DNA of 64,000 nucleotides from Paracoccus pantotrophus (GTDB lineage Bacteria > Pseudomonadota > Alphaproteobacteria > Rhodobacterales > Rhodobacteraceae). The stretch spans positions 1,310,501 to 1,374,500 of the forward strand of contig NZ_CP044426.1 of the NCBI RefSeq assembly GCF_008824185.1, read 5' to 3'. Position 1 is the stretch's first letter. Every line of letters begins with the position of its first letter. Shown one piece after another: positions 27,922 through 36,616 of the stretch. Made by a program: the position numbers and the translations under genes. The notes beneath the pieces were generated by a model that did no database searches, was not told where the DNA came from, and was given only the letters and a program-made list of their open reading frames with translations.

Positions 27922-29436
27922 TCAGGCGGACAGGAAATCCTCGATCACCTGCTCGAAGCTGGCGGCAAAGCTGCCGCCCGCCGGGCGGCCGAACAGCGCC
28001 GCGCGCGTCAGCGTGCCGTGCAGCCTCTGGCCGATGGCGACGGTCCCGTATTCCACGCCCGGAATGCCTGGCACGCTGAAGGTCGCGATGCTTCCCCCCC
28101 GCGTATAGGCGCGCACCGTCTGCGCCGCATTGTCGATCTCGATCCCGATCACGAAGGCCTCGGGCGTGGCGGGTGCCCCGCCGAGATTGACCACGCGCGA
28201 GGTTTCCCCGTCGTGGTAATAGGCTTGCAGCTTGCCCTTGTTGCTGGTGATCGAGACGGGGCCGCCGGCGGGATTGGTCGCGAAAAGCTGCGCCACCCCG
28301 GAGTTGTGATGCTCGATCGCCACGCGCAGGACGAGGAACATCCCGCCGATGCCGCTGGTCGATATCCCCGAGGCCTGCAGGAAGCTGCCGCCGTCGAAGC
28401 GGATGCCCGCGGGCGTCATGGCGATAGCCTGTCCCGAGCCGACCCGCGCAAGGTCCCAGCCGCCATTGCCGCCGTTCGCCACCCCCGAGACGGCCTCGGC
28501 CGTGCCGGAAAACACGGAACCGGCGTGAAAATACCCCGCCGCCCGCGCGTAATCCAGGCCCGGCGCCCCCGGCTCGGCGACCGTCAGCAGCGCCGGGGCG
28601 GCGGCGGCCGTGCCCGAGGCATTGCTCCAGTTGACGGCCAGCGCATATTCGCCGGGCTCGGACAGGTCCATGCTCAGTTGGTCCGGGTCGACCTGGTCGC
28701 GAATCGAGCTTTCGCCCAGCGTCAGATCCCATTCCGCGACTGGCGGCGGCGCGCCCTCCGCCGCGCCCAGGTCCAGGGTGATGCTGTCGCCCAGCCCCGC
28801 CCCTTCGGGCAGCAACGCGGGCTGGCGGGTGATCGTCGGGGCCGCCGCAGGGACGGAGGATTGCGCTTCGATCAGCACTGCGCCGCTCGCCTCCAGCAAG
28901 GCCGCCGGCTCGCCGCCCAGATAGACCTGCTGCACCCCCTGGAACAGGCTGCGCTCGATGGTGCCATGGATCACCGGCGCCGCTTCCCGCCCGTCCACGA
29001 CCAGCAGGTCGTTCGGCCGCCTCTGGCTTTCGGGCAGGGCCAGGTAGCGGTCGTAATCCGGGACGCTGATCAGCCGCGCCGCGTTGCCCTCGCGCGCGGC
29101 CCGCAGGTTCGGCGCGCTGCTCCGCTCCAGATCGCCCAGCGTCGTCGCCAGCGCCGAGGCCAAAAACAGCGATTTCGCCTCGAACACCTTGGCCACATAT
29201 TGGTTGTAGCCCGTGATCGTCCAGGTCGTGCCCGCCCGCTCGCCCTCGCCGTTCACGATCAGATCCAGCGACCAGCCGCCCTGCGCATCCGTCGTCGCCT
29301 CGACCTGCTGCGTCACCACCCGCAGCCCGCCGTCGAATATGTCCGAGCCCTGAAGCGTCGCGACGATCTTGCCCGAAGCGATCGGCGCAAGCGTCGCATC
29401 CATCAAAACGCCCCTGACCGTGGCCTTGTTCGGCAT
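27922..29436 (-). CDS. Tail-fibre-like or adhesin-like protein with a C-terminal LamG-type domain
   Basis: The 504-residue protein starts MPNKATVRGVLMDATLAPIA without a signal peptide. The N-terminal 100 residues (GKIVATLQGSDIFDGGLRVV, then TDAQGGWSLDLIVNGEGERAG) read like the beta-sandwich found at the start of some phage tail fibres. The middle holds an Ig-like segment (APTITRQPALLPEGAGLGDSI). The C-terminal 180 residues (SITSNKGKLQAYYHDGETSR, VAIGQRLHGTLTRAALFGR) look like a concanavalin/LamG fold. It lies just downstream of tRNA-Thr, a common integration target. No other phage genes are seen. The function is not established. Confidence 0.55.
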   Translation of the reverse strand: MPNKATVRGVLMDATLAPIASGKIVATLQGSDIFDGGLRVVTQQVEATTDAQGGWSLDLIVNGEGERAGTTWTITGYNQYVAKVFEAKSLFLASALATTLGDLERSSAPNLRAAREGNAARLISVPDYDRYLALPESQRRPNDLLVVDGREAAPVIHGTIERSLFQGVQQVYLGGEPAALLEASGAVLIEAQSSVPAAAPTITRQPALLPEGAGLGDSITLDLGAAEGAPPPVAEWDLTLGESSIRDQVDPDQLSMDLSEPGEYALAVNWSNASGTAAAAPALLTVAEPGAPGLDYARAAGYFHAGSVFSGTAEAVSGVANGGNGGWDLARVGSGQAIAMTPAGIRFDGGSFLQASGISTSGIGGMFLVLRVAIEHHNSGVAQLFATNPAGGPVSITSNKGKLQAYYHDGETSRVVNLGGAPATPEAFVIGIEIDNAAQTVRAYTRGGSIATFSVPGIPGVEYGTVAIGQRLHGTLTRAALFGRPAGGSFAASFEQVIEDFLSA

Positions 29437-29564
29437 CTCACCCTCTCCTCATCCGAAATCGCCACGCATTATCGGGGAAGGGAAAGGGCGTTGCGCCGCG
29501 GCCGGGTGCAACGGCCGGGCCAGGGGGCGTGCCGGACGAACGGGGCCGAAAACGGGACGGAAAC

Positions 29565-29613
29565 GCAAAAATCCCAGGGAAACCAGCGCAATGCGTCGAT
29601 TTCCCTGGGATTT
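29565..29613 (-). terminator. Intrinsic terminator after tRNA-Thr
   Basis: On the minus strand AAATCCCAGGGAAA (29613-29600) pairs perfectly with TTTCCCTGGGATTT (29582-29569), followed by T residues to 29567. It begins 1 base after the CCA end of the tRNA. The stem is 14 bp with a 17-base loop. Confidence 0.85.
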
Positions 29614-29614
29614 C

Positions 29615-29690
29615 TGGTGCCGGTGAAGGGACTCGAACCCCCGACCCCATCATTACGAATGACGTGCTCTACCAGCTGAGCTACACCGGC
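29615..29690 (-). tRNA. tRNA-Thr (anticodon CGT)
   Basis: The minus strand folds into a standard 76-base cloverleaf: acceptor stem GCCGGTG/CACCGGC, D-arm GCTC...GAGC, anticodon stem CGTCA/TGATG with loop TTCGTAA (anticodon CGT, reading ACG), T-arm GGGGG-TTCGAGT-CCCTT with one G-T pair, discriminator A and an encoded CCA end. Confidence 0.95.
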
Positions 29691-29741
29691 CTCTCATGTG
29701 CCGCGCCGGATAGCAGGTTCCGGCGCGGGCGAAAAGGGGGG

Positions 29742-31508
29742 TCAGCGATTTTTCCCCGCCATCTTCACTTCCTCCTCGTCGATCGGCTCGACATCGGGGC
29801 GCACGGGCAGCAGATCGCCCGGTTCGTCAAGCGCCGGCCGGCCTGCGGGTTCGGGCGCAGACGGCGCGGCCAGCACCGGTTCGGGATCGGTGACGGTCAT
29901 CGCCGGCTCGGATGCGGCCGCAGCCGGAGAGACGCGGCGATAATCCGATTCGCGCGGCACCATGCCGGGCGAAACATCCGCGATCTCGACCGGGCCGGTC
30001 GTCTCCGGCGGCTTGCGCGGCTCGGGTTGCGGACCGCCCATGCCGGCGGGGCCGGCGGCAACCGCAGGATCCGCGGCGGCCGGGGCGCTCGGCTCGGCCG
30101 CCGCGGTTCCCGCTGCCGTGCCATGCGCCGTGCCCACCAGCAGCGGCAGCATCTCGACCCCGTTCGGGGCGGTGGCGCCCCAAGCGGGGGTGTCGGGCTC
30201 ACGCCATGTCAGCGTGTCGAAACCGCCGCAGCTGTCGCAGGTCGGCGACCAATCGGCCATGACATTGTGGCACTTGTCGCAGACCCATTGCGGGCCGCGG
30301 CTGGCAACCAGCGCCCGCGCCAGGATGCCGCGCACCACCGCGTCGTCCGAACCCTCACCCCGTTCCACGGCGGCCAGGATCGACAGCGAACGCACCGTGG
30401 GATGCTTCTCTGCCAGATTGCCGAGCGCGCGGCGGGCGCCGGGGAAATCCTCGGCCGCCAGCAGCAGTTCGGCACGCAGCAGCCGGGTTTCCTCGTCATC
30501 CGGGTTCTGCCGCATCAGATCCTCGAAGCGGCGCAGCCGCGCGGCCGGCTTTTCATCCGGCACGATCTCGGCATAGGCCGCGGCGACCGAGGGATGCGGG
30601 CGCACGCTCCAGGTCTTTTGCAGCACCCGGCTGGCGTTGCGCGGATCGTTCTGCGCGATATAGCTGCGCGCCGCCAGCACCGCGGCCGGGATCAGGTCGG
30701 GGCTGGCGCGGTTGGCGGAAATCGCCGCCTCGCGGGCGCTGATCGAATTGCCATGCGCCAGCACCTCGGAGGCCTCCTTCAGCGCCAGGACCGCGTCGCG
30801 GCGGACATGCACGTCCTTGGGCAGCTGGCCCTGCTGGCGCTTGTCCTTGAGCACGGCGCGCGCGCCCTTCCAGTCGCCCTCGCGGGTCTGCAGTTGCAAG
30901 AGCGTGTCCTGCAACTCGGCGTGCTTCGGCTTCAGCGCATAGGCTTTCTCGGCCAGTTTCAACGCGGTAGCCGTATCGCCTTCATCCAGTTTCTGGCGCA
31001 TCAGCCCGCGGATGCCGACAAAGCGCGTGCGCGGATCCGACAGCAGCCGGCGATAGACCTCGCCGGCCTTGCGGCGGTCGCCCGCCACCTCGGCCGCCTG
31101 GGCGGCCAGAAGGTCGGTGACATGCGGCTTGTCCAGAAGCTTGGCCGCCTTGGCGGCCTTGTCCTGCGCAAGCTTGCCCTCGCCCGAGGCGACGGCCAGC
31201 ATGCCCTCGGACAGCGCATCATAGCCCTTGCGCTCGCGCGAGCGGGCGAAATAGCGATTGATCGCCGTCTCGTCGCCCAGAAGGAAGCGCAGGAAGGCCA
31301 GAAGCAGCCCCAGCAGCCGCACGGTGATCCAGCCCAGCAGCACGACGACCAGCGCCGCGATCACCAGTTGCACCGGACCCAGCGTGTATTCGGTGCCGCC
31401 ATAGACCATGCTCAAGCCCTGGCCGGTTTCCGAAAGCTGCATCGCACCCAGCGTCAAAACCAGCACGATGGCGAAAAAGATCAGGATTTTCAGTGCCGAA
31501 AGCAGCAT
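29742..31508 (-). CDS. hemY: HemY-like TPR membrane protein with a C-terminal zinc ribbon
   Basis: The 588-residue protein starts MLLSALKILIFFAIVLVLTL, has a second membrane helix near 40-65 (PVQLVIAALVVVLLGWITV), then the HemY N-terminal domain and TPR-like helical repeats to about 400. Residues 410-427 hold CDKC and CDSC (Cys410, 413, 424, 427), a rubredoxin-like zinc ribbon similar in position to that of LapB. The last 130 residues are Pro/Ala-rich and end EEEVKMAGKNR. HemY is located beside heme genes but its role is not enzymatic. It follows the mitofilin-like gene by 10 bases. Confidence 0.8.
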   Translation of the reverse strand: MLLSALKILIFFAIVLVLTLGAMQLSETGQGLSMVYGGTEYTLGPVQLVIAALVVVLLGWITVRLLGLLLAFLRFLLGDETAINRYFARSRERKGYDALSEGMLAVASGEGKLAQDKAAKAAKLLDKPHVTDLLAAQAAEVAGDRRKAGEVYRRLLSDPRTRFVGIRGLMRQKLDEGDTATALKLAEKAYALKPKHAELQDTLLQLQTREGDWKGARAVLKDKRQQGQLPKDVHVRRDAVLALKEASEVLAHGNSISAREAAISANRASPDLIPAAVLAARSYIAQNDPRNASRVLQKTWSVRPHPSVAAAYAEIVPDEKPAARLRRFEDLMRQNPDDEETRLLRAELLLAAEDFPGARRALGNLAEKHPTVRSLSILAAVERGEGSDDAVVRGILARALVASRGPQWVCDKCHNVMADWSPTCDSCGGFDTLTWREPDTPAWGATAPNGVEMLPLLVGTAHGTAAGTAAAEPSAPAAADPAVAAGPAGMGGPQPEPRKPPETTGPVEIADVSPGMVPRESDYRRVSPAAAASEPAMTVTDPEPVLAAPSAPEPAGRPALDEPGDLLPVRPDVEPIDEEEVKMAGKNR

Positions 31509-31518
31509 GGCGCGCCCC

Positions 31519-33000
31519 TTACATGCTGCCCGCGGCCAAAGCGGCCAGCGCGGCATTGGCTTCGACCCAGGCCTGGGCCCCGGCAGTCCAGTCGGCCATC
31601 GCCGCCTGGGCCGATTGCGGCAGGGCGGCGATCTCGGCCAGCGCGCCCTTGATGTCGCCGGCATTCACCGCGGCATCGGCGCGCGACAGCACGGCATCGG
31701 GATCGCTGCCTTCGCGCGGTTCGACCGAGCGGGCGCCGGTCTGCACGCGCAGGAAATTCCCGATCGCCCCCAGCGCGCCGTCCTGCGGCGCCTCCTGGCG
31801 CGCGGCGGCCAGTGCCTCGCGCGCGGCGGCGGGAAAGCCCGCGCGCAACTGGGCCAGCGTCGGGATATCGCCGGTCAGCGCGGCCGGCGGCTCGACCCCG
31901 GCGGCGCGCAGATCGGCCAGCGCCTGATCGCGGGGGCCGCCGGTCTCGATCGCGGCCTGCAGCGCGGCGGCGGCCTTGGCCGCCTGGGCGCGGCGGTTCG
32001 CCGCCTCGGCCGTCTCCTGCAGCACGGATGCCTGCGCCTGGGCGGCAGCGATGCGCTTTTCGGCCTCATCCGCCGCGGCGGTGATGCGGGCTTGCAGCGC
32101 CTCGGCCTGGGCGGTCAGTTCCTGGACCTGCCCTGCCGCCGCCTGCGCGTCGGGCCGCGCGGCCAGCGCATCGATGCGGTTCTGCTGCGCCGCCAGTCGC
32201 GCGGTCAATTCGTTCAGCACCTGCTGCAGCCCGTCGCTGCCCTCGCCCGAGACCACGGGCGCCACCACGGGCCGCGCGGCCAGATCGGCCAGGGTCTTTT
32301 CCAGCGCGGCCAGCTTTTCCTGCTGCGCCTGCAACGCCTCGGCATCGCCGCCCCGCGCCTCGACATCGGCCAGCGCCTGTCGTGCCGCATCCGCACCCGC
32401 CTCGGAGGCGCGGTTGGCAAAGGCGTCGGCCTGGGTCTGGATCTCTTCGCGCGCCGCCTCGACGGCCGCCTCGCGGGCAGCGGCGATCTGCGCCTCGGTC
32501 GGGGCCGGGTCGGCACCGAGCGGCTGCCAGGCTGGCGGCAGATGCGGGATCGCCCACCAGGCTGCGGCAGCACCCAGGCCGGCGGCGACGACGCCGCCCA
32601 GGAAGGTCGGCATGAAACCGGCCTTGCGCACCTCGACCACGCGGGTCTCGACCTTGGCCGGCTGGGGCGGGATCGGCACAGCCTCCGGCCTGGCGACCGG
32701 CGGCACGCCGCCATGCTTCGCTTCGGTCGCAGCCTGGGATGAAGGGGGCTTCGATTCGGCAACCGCCTCGCCGGCAGCGGACCGGCCCGCGTCCGGCTTG
32801 GGCGCGGCGGCTTCGGGACCGGGGCCGGTGCCGACCAGCCTTGATTCGATCTGCGGCTTGGGCTCGGGCTTTGCGGCCTGGGCACCTTCACCGGAACCGA
32901 CCGGGCGGCTGTCGATGACCGAGCCCGAAACCGCCTTCTTCTTGCCGTCTTTTCCGGGGCTTGCCTTGTTCTCGCTGGAATTGGTTTCTGGCTTCTTCAC
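31519..33000 (-). CDS. Mitofilin (Mic60) family membrane protein
   Basis: The 493-residue protein has a disordered Lys/Glu/Pro-rich N-terminus, one membrane helix (FMPTFLGGVVAAGLGAAAAW, about residues 145-165), a long Ala/Gln/Glu-rich coiled coil (EKLAALEKTLADLAARP, then QEKL-type heptads) and the C-terminal mitofilin domain (IGNFLRVQTGARSVEPREGS). Alphaproteobacterial Mic60 encoded beside hemD and hemY is the known relative of the mitochondrial MICOS subunit and is linked to intracytoplasmic membrane shaping. The start at GTG 33000 has GGGAAG upstream. Confidence 0.85.
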   Translation of the reverse strand: MKKPETNSSENKASPGKDGKKKAVSGSVIDSRPVGSGEGAQAAKPEPKPQIESRLVGTGPGPEAAAPKPDAGRSAAGEAVAESKPPSSQAATEAKHGGVPPVARPEAVPIPPQPAKVETRVVEVRKAGFMPTFLGGVVAAGLGAAAAWWAIPHLPPAWQPLGADPAPTEAQIAAAREAAVEAAREEIQTQADAFANRASEAGADAARQALADVEARGGDAEALQAQQEKLAALEKTLADLAARPVVAPVVSGEGSDGLQQVLNELTARLAAQQNRIDALAARPDAQAAAGQVQELTAQAEALQARITAAADEAEKRIAAAQAQASVLQETAEAANRRAQAAKAAAALQAAIETGGPRDQALADLRAAGVEPPAALTGDIPTLAQLRAGFPAAAREALAAARQEAPQDGALGAIGNFLRVQTGARSVEPREGSDPDAVLSRADAAVNAGDIKGALAEIAALPQSAQAAMADWTAGAQAWVEANAALAALAAGSM

Positions 33001-33127
33001 AATTCTTCCCCGTTCCCTTTCGCATCGCGGCCCGGCTGGCATGGGGCGAGGCCCGCCCCTGCCGCCCGCAATCATGATTGGCTCCAGCCGGCAGTCTAGT
33101 CGGCGGTGCGTGGCGCCTCAACCGCCC

Positions 33128-33802
33128 TCATGTGGATTGTTCCGCGGCCAGCAGCCGCTGGATGGCGCGAAGCACCCCCTCGGCGTCCGGGGTCGGCGCC
33201 GGCACGCAGCGCGCTGCCGGACCCTGCCAGGCATCCCGCGCCGCCGGGCTGATCGGCGCCAGCCACAAGGGCGCCCGCGCGCCCGCCGCCTGGCCCGAGA
33301 GCAGCCGCGCCGAGCGGGGCGAGAACAGCGGCAGGATCACCGGCGCGCGCCCCGCCAGCGCCGCCAGCGCCACGGCATTCAGCGGTTCGGGCAACTGGTC
33401 ATAGACCACCATGCCCGGCACCGGCAGCACCTTGGCGACATGGGCGCCGTGCGGATGCAGCCAGCCCTCGCCCAGCCCGTCCAGCATCGGCAGCATCCGC
33501 GCCGCGTCGCCCGGCCCTTCGGTCACGTCGAAACCCGCCGCCTGCGCCGCCTCGGCCGTAGCGGGGCCGACGCAGATCGCCGGCCGGCCGCGTCCCGCCC
33601 CCGCCGCCGGCACCGCGTTGACCGAGGTGAAGACCAGCCCCTGCGCCGCGGCCAGCCGCGCCGCGTCATGCACGACTGGACGGATGCGCAGCACGGGCGA
33701 GATCAGCACCTCCAGCCCAAGCGGCGCGACCTCTGCGGCAAATCGCCGCGAGGCCGGCTCGGGTCGGGTCAGAAGCAGGATGGGCGCGGGGTTCGGCGGC
33801 AT
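33128..33802 (-). CDS. hemD: Uroporphyrinogen-III synthase
   Basis: The 224-residue protein starts MPPNPAPILLLTRPEPASRR and follows the HemD pattern: ILLLTRPEPAS, LVFTSVNAV, ICVGPATAEAAQAAGFDV, VVYDQLPEPL and VILPLFSPRSARLL. It cyclises hydroxymethylbilane with inversion of ring D. HemC, which makes its substrate and is often the neighbour of hemD, is not in this cluster; 64 bases separate hemD from the divergent tsaD. Confidence 0.88.
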   Translation of the reverse strand: MPPNPAPILLLTRPEPASRRFAAEVAPLGLEVLISPVLRIRPVVHDAARLAAAQGLVFTSVNAVPAAGAGRGRPAICVGPATAEAAQAAGFDVTEGPGDAARMLPMLDGLGEGWLHPHGAHVAKVLPVPGMVVYDQLPEPLNAVALAALAGRAPVILPLFSPRSARLLSGQAAGARAPLWLAPISPAARDAWQGPAARCVPAPTPDAEGVLRAIQRLLAAEQST

Positions 33803-33866
33803 GGCAATCGGCCTGACAAGATGTTACTTCGCATCTGCCTAGGCCCTTGGCGGCGCGGGAACAAGG

Positions 33867-34937
33867 ATGAGCATGGGACTGACCTTTCTGGGCATCGAAA
33901 GCAGCTGCGACGACAGTGCCGCGGCGGTGGTGCGCGGCGACCGCGCGATCCTGGCCTCGGTCGTGGCCGGGCAGACGGCGCTGCATGCCGATTTCGGCGG
34001 CGTGGTGCCCGAGATCGCCGCCCGCGCCCATGCCGAAAGGCTGGATCTTTGCGTCGAAGAGGCGCTGGCCCAAGCCGGGCTGCGGCTGCCAGACCTGGAC
34101 GGCATCGCCGTCACCGCCGGGCCGGGGCTGATCGGCGGCGTGCTGTCGGGGGTGATGCTGGCCAAGGGGCTGGCGGCGGGCAGCGGCCTGCCGCTGGTCG
34201 GCGTGAACCACCTGGCCGGCCATGCGCTGACGCCGCGGCTGACCGACGGCGTTCCCTTTCCCTATCTGATGCTGCTGGTCTCGGGCGGGCATTGCCAGTT
34301 CCTGCGCGTGGACGGCCCCCAGGACTTCACCCGGCTGGGCGGCACCATCGACGACGCGCCGGGCGAGGCTTTCGACAAGGCGGCCAAGCTTCTGGGTCTG
34401 CCGCAACCCGGCGGTCCCTCGGTCGAGGCCGCCGCGCGGGCGGGCGATCCGCGCCGCTTCGCCCTGCCCCGGCCGTTGCTGGACCGGCCGGGCTGCGACC
34501 TCAGCTTTTCCGGTCTCAAGACCGCCGTGCTGCGCCAGCGCGACGACCTGGTCGCGGCGCAGGGCGGCCTGCACGAACAGGACCGCGCCGATCTATGCGC
34601 CGGCTTCCAGGCGGCGGTCGCCGAAGTGCTGGCCGAAAAGACCCGCCGGGCGCTGGCGCTGACCCCTGCCCCGGTGCTTGCCGTGGCGGGCGGGGTCGCG
34701 GCCAACGAAACCCTGCGCGCGGCCTTGCAGCGGGTCGCGGCCGAGGCCGGCGCGACCTTCCTGGCGCCGCCGTTGCGGCTTTGCACCGACAATGCCGCGA
34801 TGATCGCCTGGGCCGGGATCGAGGCCTACCAGGCCGGCCGGCGCGACGGCATGGAACTGGCCGCGCGCCCGCGCTGGCCGCTGGACCAGAAGGCCGCGCC
34901 GATGCTGGGCGCCGGCAAGCGGGGGGCCAAGGCATGA
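33867..34937 (+). CDS. tsaD: tRNA N6-threonylcarbamoyladenosine synthase subunit TsaD
   Basis: The 356-residue ASKHA-fold protein transfers the threonylcarbamoyl group to A37 of ANN-decoding tRNAs together with TsaB and TsaE. Signatures are LGIESSCDDSAAAVV, the metal-binding HLAGH (His115, His119), LMLLVSGGHCQ, DFTRLGGTIDDAPGEAFDK and VAGGVAANETLR. ATG 33867 and ATG 33873 are both possible starts. It overlaps gpsA by 4 bases. Confidence 0.95.
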   Translation: MSMGLTFLGIESSCDDSAAAVVRGDRAILASVVAGQTALHADFGGVVPEIAARAHAERLDLCVEEALAQAGLRLPDLDGIAVTAGPGLIGGVLSGVMLAKGLAAGSGLPLVGVNHLAGHALTPRLTDGVPFPYLMLLVSGGHCQFLRVDGPQDFTRLGGTIDDAPGEAFDKAAKLLGLPQPGGPSVEAAARAGDPRRFALPRPLLDRPGCDLSFSGLKTAVLRQRDDLVAAQGGLHEQDRADLCAGFQAAVAEVLAEKTRRALALTPAPVLAVAGGVAANETLRAALQRVAAEAGATFLAPPLRLCTDNAAMIAWAGIEAYQAGRRDGMELAARPRWPLDQKAAPMLGAGKRGAKA

Positions 34938-35878
34938 GCGTGGCGATCATCGGCGCAGGCGCATTCGGCACGGCGCTGGCGGTTTCGCTGGCAAGCAAGG
35001 GGCCGGTCACGCTCTGGGGCCGCGATACCGGCTGGGCCGCGGCGCGCGAGAACCCGCGCCTGCCCGGCGTCGCCCTGCCGCCGGCGCTGCATGTCACCGG
35101 CCGGCTGGACCAGATCGCGGCCGAAACCGTGCTGCTCGCGCTGCCCGCGCAGGTGCTGGGCGGGTTTCTGGCCGAGCATGGCGCGCGCTTCGACCGCCGC
35201 AACCTGGTCAGTTGCGCCAAGGGCATCGACCTCGCCACGCTGACCGGGCCCTCGGCGCTGATCGCCGCCGCCTGCCCGCATGCCACGGTGGCGGTGCTGA
35301 CCGGCCCCAGCTTTGCCGCCGACATCGCCCGCGGCCTGCCCACGGCGCTAACGCTTGCCTGCGCCGATGCAGGGGCGGCCGAGGCGCTGCAACGCCAGCT
35401 TTCCACCGCCACGCTGCGGCTTTACCGCACCACCGACATGGCCGGGGCCGAGCTGGGCGGGGCGCTGAAGAACATCATCGCCATCGCCGCCGGCGCCGCC
35501 ATCGGCGCGGGCTATGGCGACAGCGCGCGGGCCAGCATCGTCACCCGCGGCTTTGCCGAGATGCTGCGGCTGGCCACCGCGCTCGGCGCCCGGCCCGAGA
35601 CCTTGCCGGGCCTGTCGGGCCTGGGCGACCTTGTGCTGACCTGCACCTCGGAACAGTCGCGCAATTTCCGCTATGGGCTGGCCCTGGGCGCCGGGCGCGA
35701 CTTCGCCGCCGGCACCACGGTCGAGGGCGCCGCCACCGCCCGCGCCGTCACCCGGCTGGCCGAAAGGCTGGGGATCGAGATGCCGATCTCGAATCTGGTG
35801 GCGGGGCTTGCCCAAGGCAGCATCGCCATGGAACATGCGCTGGATTTTCTGCTCAACCGCCCCCTCAAGGAGGAATGA
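34934..35878 (+). CDS. gpsA: Glycerol-3-phosphate dehydrogenase [NAD(P)+]
   Basis: The 314-residue enzyme reduces dihydroxyacetone phosphate to sn-glycerol-3-phosphate for phospholipid synthesis. The nucleotide-binding GAGAFG is at residues 7-12, followed by CAKGIDLATLTGPS, LTGPSFAADIARGLPTA, GALKNIIAIAAG with the catalytic lysine, and GLSGLGDLVLTCTS, all GpsA signatures. ATGA overlap with tsaD and with the following yciI gene indicates one transcript. The protein is slightly short for the family but complete. Confidence 0.95.
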   Translation: MSVAIIGAGAFGTALAVSLASKGPVTLWGRDTGWAAARENPRLPGVALPPALHVTGRLDQIAAETVLLALPAQVLGGFLAEHGARFDRRNLVSCAKGIDLATLTGPSALIAAACPHATVAVLTGPSFAADIARGLPTALTLACADAGAAEALQRQLSTATLRLYRTTDMAGAELGGALKNIIAIAAGAAIGAGYGDSARASIVTRGFAEMLRLATALGARPETLPGLSGLGDLVLTCTSEQSRNFRYGLALGAGRDFAAGTTVEGAATARAVTRLAERLGIEMPISNLVAGLAQGSIAMEHALDFLLNRPLKEE

Positions 35879-36150
35879 TGCCCCTTTTCGCCGTCATCTG
35901 CCGCGACCATGCCGGCAAGCTGCAAACCCGTCTCGACACCCGCGAAAGCCATCTGGCCTTCCTGGGCGCGCAGCCCGGCGTCAAGCTGGCCGGCCCGCTG
36001 ATCGAGAACGGCCAGCCCTGCGGCTCGCTGCTGCTGGTCGAGGGCGAGAGCTTGACGGAGGTCAAGGAATGGGCGGCACAGGATCCCTACAAGGCAGCCG
36101 GACTGTTCGCCTCGGTCGAGGTGATCGAGTGGAAGAAGGTGATCGGCTGA
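35878..36150 (+). CDS. YciI family protein
   Basis: The 90-residue alpha/beta-barrel-like protein reads MPLFAVICRDHAGKLQTRLD, LAFLGAQPGVKLAGPLIENG and AAQDPYKAAGLFASVEVIEW, with the conserved His and Asp residues of YciI. Its cellular role is unknown. The start is ATG 35878, 4 bases after AAGGAGG; an in-frame ATG at 35875 is too close to that site. It shares one base with the gpsA stop and one with the EVE gene start, so translation is coupled. Confidence 0.85.
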   Translation: MPLFAVICRDHAGKLQTRLDTRESHLAFLGAQPGVKLAGPLIENGQPCGSLLLVEGESLTEVKEWAAQDPYKAAGLFASVEVIEWKKVIG

Positions 36151-36575
36151 TGGCGTATTGGCTGTTCAAATCCGAGCCGGACGTCTTCAGCTTCGACGAC
36201 CTGATCGGCCGCGGCGAGACGGGCGAGCAATGGGACGGCGTGCGCAACTACCAGGCCCGCAACAACATGCGCGCCATGAAGAAGGGCGAGCGCGGCTTCT
36301 TCTATCACTCGAACATCGGCAAGGAGATCGTCGGCATCTGCGAGGTGGTGGCCGAGGCACATCCCGACACGACAGCCGCCGACCCGAAATGGGAATGCGT
36401 CGATGTCCGCGCCGTCGCCCGCGTCAACCGCCCCGTCTCGCTGGACGAGGCCAAGGCCGAGCCGCGGCTGAAGGACATGGTGCTGGTCAACAATTCGCGC
36501 CTTTCGGTGCAGCCGGTCTCGGATGCGGAATGGGAAATCATTCTGGAACTGGCCGGCGGCACCAAGCCGCTGTGA
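36150..36575 (+). CDS. EVE domain-containing protein
   Basis: The 141-residue protein is a single EVE domain, related to PUA and YTH folds that bind modified bases. It reads MAYWLFKSEPDVFSFDDL, QWDGVRNYQARNNMRAMKKG, FFYHSN and GICEVVAEAHPD. EVE proteins are proposed readers of modified nucleic acid bases. It starts within the yciI stop (TGATG). It ends the tsaD-gpsA-yciI-EVE transcript. Confidence 0.88.
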   Translation: MAYWLFKSEPDVFSFDDLIGRGETGEQWDGVRNYQARNNMRAMKKGERGFFYHSNIGKEIVGICEVVAEAHPDTTAADPKWECVDVRAVARVNRPVSLDEAKAEPRLKDMVLVNNSRLSVQPVSDAEWEIILELAGGTKPL

Positions 36576-36616
36576 ACGCGCCAGCAGGCAGCCATCCGGC
36601 GACCCAGGGAGGATAA

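Noticed and set aside
31976..35878. A 1300-codon plus-strand open frame spanning the antisense of mic60 and hemD and running into gpsA
   Set aside because: Only the last 314 codons (gpsA) have protein-like content. The rest is Ala/Arg/Ser/Pro-rich, antisense to well-supported genes and crosses tsaD in another frame; high GC makes such frames common.
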